Part shown: piece after piece, positions 13,780 through 17,546 of the stretch
Layout: each line of letters begins with the position of its first letter
How positions within the stretch are numbered: position 1 is the first letter of the stretch
From: CAYRVX01 sp964642165
Lineage (GTDB): Bacteria > Planctomycetota > Phycisphaerae > SM23-33
NCBI GenBank assembly: GCA_964642165.1
Contig: CAZXOC010000150.1
Span: 1-17,546, forward strand
DNA length: 17,546 nucleotides
Direction: 5' to 3'
Translations under genes and position numbers: made by a program
Notes under the pieces: generated by a model
The model's input: the letters and a program-made list of their open reading frames with translations, nothing else
Told to the model about the DNA's origin: nothing
The model's database searches: none

Positions 13780-15003
13780 TCAGAGCATCCCCACGGGGAT
13801 CGCGCTGACGTCGCCCGAAACGGGCAGGAGTTCCGGGCAGAGGCACGCCACGCCGCCGGGGCCTCTCGGCAGGCCGAGGCGATCCAAGGGGGCGAACGCC
13901 GTCGCCCACGCCGGGCGAATCGTGGCGGACTTCTTGACCTCGAGCGGGTGGAGGCGCTGGTCGAGAACGAAGAGGACGTCCACTTCTCGCCGGTCTCGAT
14001 CCCGGTAGTAGTACACGGGCGGCGCCTTCATCCGGTGCCACCAGCTCTTGAGGATCTCGCCGAGGACGAACGTCTCCAGGACGGCCCCGCTCATGGCCCC
14101 GGCCTCGAGTGTCTCGGGACTGGACCATTCGGTCAGGTACGAGCACAGCCCCGTGTCGAGGAAGTAGAGCTTGGGCGCCTTGACCAGCCGCTTGGTCACG
14201 TTCGTGTAGTACGGGCGAAGCAGGAACACCTGGCAGGTGGTCTGGAGCAGGGACAGCCAGGTCTTGGCGGTGGGCACGGACACGTCGGCGTCCCGGGCCA
14301 GCTCGGAGAGGTTCAGCATCTGCGCGGTCCGAGCCGCGCAGACTCGCAGGAACCGCACGAAAGCGGCTTCGTTGCCGATCTGCCGGAGGTCGCGGATGTC
14401 GCGCTGGAGATAGGTCTGAAGGTAGGAGCTGTAGAACAGCTCGCGGTTCCGGACGCTCCCGGCGTTGAGCGCCGGGAAGGTGCCTCGCCAGATGTCCCGG
14501 TAGATGCCGGCGAGCCTCGTGGGCGTCGCGGACGGCACCCGCGCGTCGAGACTCTCGCCGAAGGGAAGGAACGGCGGGATGTCGAGCGCCTTGCGGTGTC
14601 GCTCCCGCAGCGAGAACCCCAGCAGTTTCACGATGGCGACCCGCCCGGCCAGGGTCTCCGAGATGCCGCGCATCATCTCGAACTGCTGCGAACCGGTGAG
14701 CCAGAACTGCCCCGGCCTCCGCTGCTCGTCAGCGATCATCTTGATCTGCGGCAGCAGCGCCGGCGCGTACTGGATCTCATCGATCAGCACCGGCGGGGGG
14801 AACCGCTGAAGGAACAGGGCGGGATCGTCGCCGGCCAGGTGCCGGAGGTTGGGATCGTCGAGGGTGACGTATCGCCGGTCCTTGCCGCAGAGGTGCTTCA
14901 GGACCGTCGTCTTCCCGACCTGCCTGGGGCCCGTCAGCAGGAGGACCGGGAACTGCTCGCCGGCCTCCAGCCACGGGGTCTCGATGGCTCTGCGGTAGTA
15001 CAT
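13780..15003 (-). CDS. AAA_14/DUF4143 family ATPase
   Basis: A 407-residue P-loop ATPase of the AAA_14 plus DUF4143 family, whose cellular role is largely unknown and whose genes are patchily distributed and often acquired horizontally. GPRQVGKTT (25-33) is Walker A, VLIDEIQ (72-78) is Walker B, and WLTGSQQF (101-108) is the sensor strand. Residues about 195-300 form the helical winged region of DUF4143. The C-terminal DRDRREVDVLF...HPLEVKKSA has the spacing of a degenerate PD-(D/E)xK nuclease-like fold, typical of the family. There is no signal peptide. The gene is complete and single, with its own TATAAT box and a palindrome just upstream. AAGG lies 9 nt before the ATG. Functional links to the flanking sulfatase or oxidoreductase genes are not apparent. 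Confidence 0.92.
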   Translation of the reverse strand: MYYRRAIETPWLEAGEQFPVLLLTGPRQVGKTTVLKHLCGKDRRYVTLDDPNLRHLAGDDPALFLQRFPPPVLIDEIQYAPALLPQIKMIADEQRRPGQFWLTGSQQFEMMRGISETLAGRVAIVKLLGFSLRERHRKALDIPPFLPFGESLDARVPSATPTRLAGIYRDIWRGTFPALNAGSVRNRELFYSSYLQTYLQRDIRDLRQIGNEAAFVRFLRVCAARTAQMLNLSELARDADVSVPTAKTWLSLLQTTCQVFLLRPYYTNVTKRLVKAPKLYFLDTGLCSYLTEWSSPETLEAGAMSGAVLETFVLGEILKSWWHRMKAPPVYYYRDRDRREVDVLFVLDQRLHPLEVKKSATIRPAWATAFAPLDRLGLPRGPGGVACLCPELLPVSGDVSAIPVGML

Positions 15004-15024
15004 GGCGGATCGCCTTCTTCGGCA

Positions 15025-15043
15025 ATTATAAACCCATGGTTTA
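15025..15043 (-). promoter_or_regulatory. -10 box and abutting palindromic operator of the ATPase gene
   Basis: On the minus strand a perfect TATAAT occupies 15030-15025, and the 15-bp inverted repeat TAAACC-CAT-GGTTTA (15029-15043) overlaps its first two bases. No good -35 box is seen at 16-18 nt. The AT-rich patch is isolated in GC-rich DNA. A dimeric repressor, possibly acting in autoregulation, could bind the repeat. Initiation would lie near 15018, leaving a very short leader. Confidence 0.5.
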
Positions 15044-15129
15044 AATCTGCCGCCCCCAGTCTACCCGGGCCTCGCCGGCCAGTGCAAGCGCCGGACCGGT
15101 CCCGCCTGCTCAAGACGTTCCCCCGCCGC

Positions 15130-15158
15130 TTGACCGCGGCGACGGGGGGGGCTATGAA
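15130..15158 (+). promoter_or_regulatory. sigma70-like promoter for the oxidoreductase pair
   Basis: TTGACC (15130-15135), a 17-nt spacer and TATGAA (15153-15158) match the housekeeping consensus at 5/6 and 4/6. Initiation near 15165 gives a leader of about 54 nt before the ATG at 15219. The remainder of the 215-bp divergent space (15004-15218) shows no further feature. Confidence 0.55.
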
Positions 15159-15218
15159 TGTCTCCCGCACGATCGGCCGCGGGCGGCCGGGCTCGCGTCG
15201 CAGAAAGAGGGCAGCATC

Positions 15219-16319
15219 ATGGCAAAGGACAAGCTCACCGTCGGAATCATCGGCACGGGCATGATCGCCACGGCCGGGCACATGCCCGCCTGGCGCGACC
15301 TGCCGGACGACGTCGAGATCGTCGCCGTGGCGGACGTCCTGGCCGACCGCGCGAAGCTCATCGCCGAGCGCGAGGGCATCCCGCACGCCTACGGCGACTG
15401 GCAGAAGATGCTCGCCGATCGCGACCTGGACGTCGTGTCCATCTGCACGCCCAACGCCTACCACAAGGAGCAAGCCGTCGCCGCCCTGGCCGCCGGGGCC
15501 CACGTGCTGTGCGAGAAGCCCGTCGCCACGAGCTGCGACGACGCCGCGGCGATGTTCGACGCCGCCGAGGCCGCCGGCAGGACGCTGCTCGTCGGGCAGA
15601 GCTCGCGCTTCCGCAACCGCTCCCTGGCGGCCAAGGAGGTGATCGACGCCGGCCGGCTCGGCGAGATCTACTTCGCCGAGACGTACTACCTCCGCCGGCG
15701 CGGCGTGCCGAAGTGGGGCCAGTTCCACGTGAAGGCCCACTCCGGCGGCGGGCCCATCTACGACCTCGGCGTCCACGCCATCGACCTGCTGTACTGGCTG
15801 ATGGGCAGCCCGGCCGTCCAGGCCGTCAGCGGCGCGACCTACACCAAGCTCGCCAACCGCGACGAGCACCTCAAGACCTCGCTGGCCGACAGCGGGGCGT
15901 TCCTGGGCGTGCTGACGCCGCGGCCGTACAACTTCCACGACTACGACGTGGAGGACATGGCCGCGGGCTTCGTCCGCCTGGCCGGCGGGGTGACGGTGGC
16001 CTTCAAGACGAGCTGGGCGGCCAACGTCCCGAAGAACCACGGCGCGACGATGCTGCTCGGCACGGACGGCGGGCTGGTGCTCGAGCCCCTGACGCTCGTG
16101 ACCAACATGGGCAGCTACCAGGCCAACGTCGAGCTGAGCGTCCCCGACGACGAGCACGGGCCGTTCAGCGGGCACTGGGGCGAGACGGCCCACCTCGTCC
16201 GCGTCGTCCGCGGCGAGGAAGAGCCCCTCGTCACGCGAACGGAAGTCCTGAACGTGATGCGCACGCTGGATGCGCTGTATCAGTCCGCCGCCGAGGGCCG
16301 GGAGATCCGCTTCGACTGA
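15219..16319 (+). CDS. Gfo/Idh/MocA family oxidoreductase (1)
   Basis: A 366-residue cytoplasmic NAD(P)-dependent sugar or cyclitol oxidoreductase. The N-terminal Rossmann fold begins with VGIIGTGMIA (8-17, GxGxxA type). CEKPVATS supplies the family's EKP motif (E99, K100, P101), and GGPIYDLGVHAIDLLYWLMG gives the D182-x3-H186 catalytic pair of the C-terminal alpha/beta domain. The typical length and the absence of a Tat signal set it apart from exported family members common in planctomycetes. AAAGAGG lies 8 nt before the ATG. It is followed after 75 bp by a second family member on the same strand, and the two are probably co-transcribed. The substrate cannot be assigned; oxidation or epimerisation of a sugar derivative is the family's usual role. 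Confidence 0.93.
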   Translation: MAKDKLTVGIIGTGMIATAGHMPAWRDLPDDVEIVAVADVLADRAKLIAEREGIPHAYGDWQKMLADRDLDVVSICTPNAYHKEQAVAALAAGAHVLCEKPVATSCDDAAAMFDAAEAAGRTLLVGQSSRFRNRSLAAKEVIDAGRLGEIYFAETYYLRRRGVPKWGQFHVKAHSGGGPIYDLGVHAIDLLYWLMGSPAVQAVSGATYTKLANRDEHLKTSLADSGAFLGVLTPRPYNFHDYDVEDMAAGFVRLAGGVTVAFKTSWAANVPKNHGATMLLGTDGGLVLEPLTLVTNMGSYQANVELSVPDDEHGPFSGHWGETAHLVRVVRGEEEPLVTRTEVLNVMRTLDALYQSAAEGREIRFD

Positions 16320-16337
16320 CGCCGCGGCGCCGCGGCG
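16320..16337 (+). terminator. 18-bp perfect palindrome at the stop of oxidoreductase 1
   Basis: CGCCGCGGCGCCGCGGCG is a perfect 18-bp palindrome starting at the base immediately after TGA. A second palindrome, AGGGCGCCCT, lies at 16367-16376 just before the next ribosome site. No U-tract is present, so partial termination or 3'-end protection between the two genes is as likely as full termination. Confidence 0.4.
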
Positions 16338-16394
16338 AGCGGTCCGCCCCGATCCTCACGCGCCCGAGGGCGCCCTGTCGCCGGGAGGCAGAAC

Positions 16395-17522
16395 ATGGCC
16401 AAAACGTACCGTGTCGGCGTGATCGGCTTTGCCCACATGCACATCAACAACGTGCTGGGGCTCTTCGGCAAGCACCCGCAGGTGGAGCTGGCGGCCTGCG
16501 CGGACACCGTCCCGTCCCGCCCCGAGCTGCGCAAGGGGCCCTACACCCGCGGGTGGAACCTCGAGCACGCCCTGAAGGACCTGGGCATGTCCAGGAGCTA
16601 CGACGACTACCGCGAGATGCTCGACAGGGAGCCCTTCGACATCGTCATCTGCACCAGCGAGAACGCCCATCACCCCGAGGTGGTCGAGGCCTGCGCGGCC
16701 GCGGGGGCGAACGTCTGCGTCGAGAAGCCCATGGCCCGCAGCCTGTCCGACGCGATCGCGATGGCGCGGAGCGTCCGCGCCGGCGGCACGGAGATGCTGA
16801 TCAACTGGCCGATGACGTGGAACGCCGCGGCCCACACGTGCAAGGCGCGGATCGACGCCGGGGCGATCGGTCGGGTCCTCGGCGTCAAGGCCCGCCTGGG
16901 GCACACCGGCCCGCTGGGCACGGGCGCGAAGCACGAGGGCGTCGCCGAGGAGGCCGCCCCCCTCAGCGCGACCGAGCTGGGCGCCGTCTGGTGGCACAGC
17001 CGCTCCGCCGGCGGGGGGGCGATGCTCGACTTCTGCTGCTACGGGTGCATGGTCGCGCGGTGGTTCGTCGGCGTTCCGGCCGTCGCCGCCGTCGGCATGC
17101 GCGCCAACCTCAACAGCCCCTTCGGCGACGCCGACGACAACGGGGCGATGATCGTGCGCTTCCCCGGCGCGATGGGGCTCTTCGAGGGCACGTGGACGAC
17201 CTGCGACCACGGCGTCGGGGGCGGGCCCGTCGTCTACGGCACGGAGGGTACGCTGGTGATGGAGCGGCGCGACGGGAAGAGCGTCGTCCGCGAGGCCCAC
17301 GGCGGCGGCAAGGACACGATCCACGAGCCCGACCCGCTGCCCGAGGGCCGAACCACCATCGCCGAGGAGTACGTCCACCACCTCGAGACCGGCGAGCCGG
17401 TCCACCGGACGCTGGAGACGACGTTCAACCTGGAGGCGATGGCGATCCTCGACGCCGGCGTCCGCTCGGCCGACTCGGGCAAGCTCGAGACCGTCGACAG
17501 CGCCGCCTGGTGCATCGGCTGA
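16395..17522 (+). CDS. Gfo/Idh/MocA family oxidoreductase (2), divergent nucleotide-binding motif
   Basis: A 375-residue cytoplasmic member of the same family as its neighbour. The Rossmann entry reads VGVIGFAHMHINN (8-19), so the usual GxGxxG is replaced by G-F-A-H-M-H. The EKP motif is intact in CVEKPMARS (E110-P112). In AGGGAMLDFCCYGCMVARW the catalytic pair is D212-x3-Y216, with Tyr as in glucose-fructose oxidoreductase-type members rather than His. GGGAGG lies 6 nt before the ATG. The gene is complete and ends 24 bp before the window edge. Cofactor preference and substrate are unknown; the altered glycine loop leaves open tightly bound or atypical cofactor use. Pairing with oxidoreductase 1 suggests consecutive or complementary steps on one substrate. 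Confidence 0.92.
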   Translation: MAKTYRVGVIGFAHMHINNVLGLFGKHPQVELAACADTVPSRPELRKGPYTRGWNLEHALKDLGMSRSYDDYREMLDREPFDIVICTSENAHHPEVVEACAAAGANVCVEKPMARSLSDAIAMARSVRAGGTEMLINWPMTWNAAAHTCKARIDAGAIGRVLGVKARLGHTGPLGTGAKHEGVAEEAAPLSATELGAVWWHSRSAGGGAMLDFCCYGCMVARWFVGVPAVAAVGMRANLNSPFGDADDNGAMIVRFPGAMGLFEGTWTTCDHGVGGGPVVYGTEGTLVMERRDGKSVVREAHGGGKDTIHEPDPLPEGRTTIAEEYVHHLETGEPVHRTLETTFNLEAMAILDAGVRSADSGKLETVDSAAWCIG

Positions 17523-17541
17523 CGGCGCGGGCCGCGCGCCG
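17523..17541 (+). terminator. hairpin directly after the stop of oxidoreductase 2
   Basis: CGGCGCG-GGCCG-CGCGCCG makes a perfect 7-bp stem with a 5-nt loop, beginning at the first base after TGA. The window ends 5 nt later, so a following U-tract cannot be excluded. Confidence 0.4.
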
Positions 17542-17546
17542 GCCCG

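Noticed and set aside
11079..13808. Long plus-strand open frame opposite the arylsulfatase
   Set aside because: Antisense shadow of a sulfatase with intact catalytic motifs.
13780..15003. DUF4143 ATPase as part of a toxin-antitoxin or defence pair
   Set aside because: No small partner gene lies beside it; the neighbours are a sulfatase cluster and sugar oxidoreductases with their own signals.

Overview
The window is GC-rich, densely coding bacterial DNA, most likely from a planctomycete. This is inferred from gene content: a TPR protein ending in two RNA polymerase alpha-CTD-like domains, two Tat-exported sulfatases, paired Gfo/Idh/MocA oxidoreductases, a SpoIID-type lipoprotein without sporulation genes, and KDO-8-phosphate synthase (implying a KDO-bearing outer membrane). 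No marker gene fixes the lineage. A run of 10 N at 3763-3772 indicates a draft scaffold, probably metagenomic.

Layout. Positions 1-206 hold an AT-richer cluster of small perfect hairpins resembling REP/RAYT-associated repeats. A minus-strand unit follows in transcription order: a YegS-like lipid kinase (4878-3937), kdsA (3940-3139, overlapping by ATGA and split by the N gap) and a soluble hybrid histidine kinase with GAF, three PAS and receiver domains (3050-207). A compact intergenic region (4879-5013) carries two divergent promoters whose -10 boxes occupy the same bases. To its right, on the plus strand, lie the TPR/alpha-CTD protein (5014-6339) and the SpoIID/LytB-type lipoprotein (6410-7672).

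The middle is a four-gene minus-strand cluster, in transcription order: a 728-residue arylsulfatase with a C-terminal beta-rich domain (13664-11478), a membrane-anchored O-methyltransferase (11380-10652), an APC amino-acid permease (10638-9178) and a second sulfatase (9135-7729). It looks like an accessory unit for desulfating an exogenous compound, with linked transport and methylation; the substrate cannot be read from sequence. Upstream is a solitary AAA_14/DUF4143 ATPase (15003-13780) with its own TATAAT box and an abutting palindrome. Divergent from it, on the plus strand, are two Gfo/Idh/MocA oxidoreductases (15219-16319 and 16395-17522) behind a good sigma70-type promoter.

A cross-cutting pattern is that most genes are followed within about 0-10 nt of the stop codon by a GC-rich inverted repeat with no U-tract, including between genes that look co-transcribed. 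No RNA genes, CRISPR array or transposase gene were seen. The most interesting items are the TPR/double alpha-CTD protein, the shared -10 divergent promoter, the stop-adjacent hairpins and the sulfatase/methyltransferase/permease cluster.
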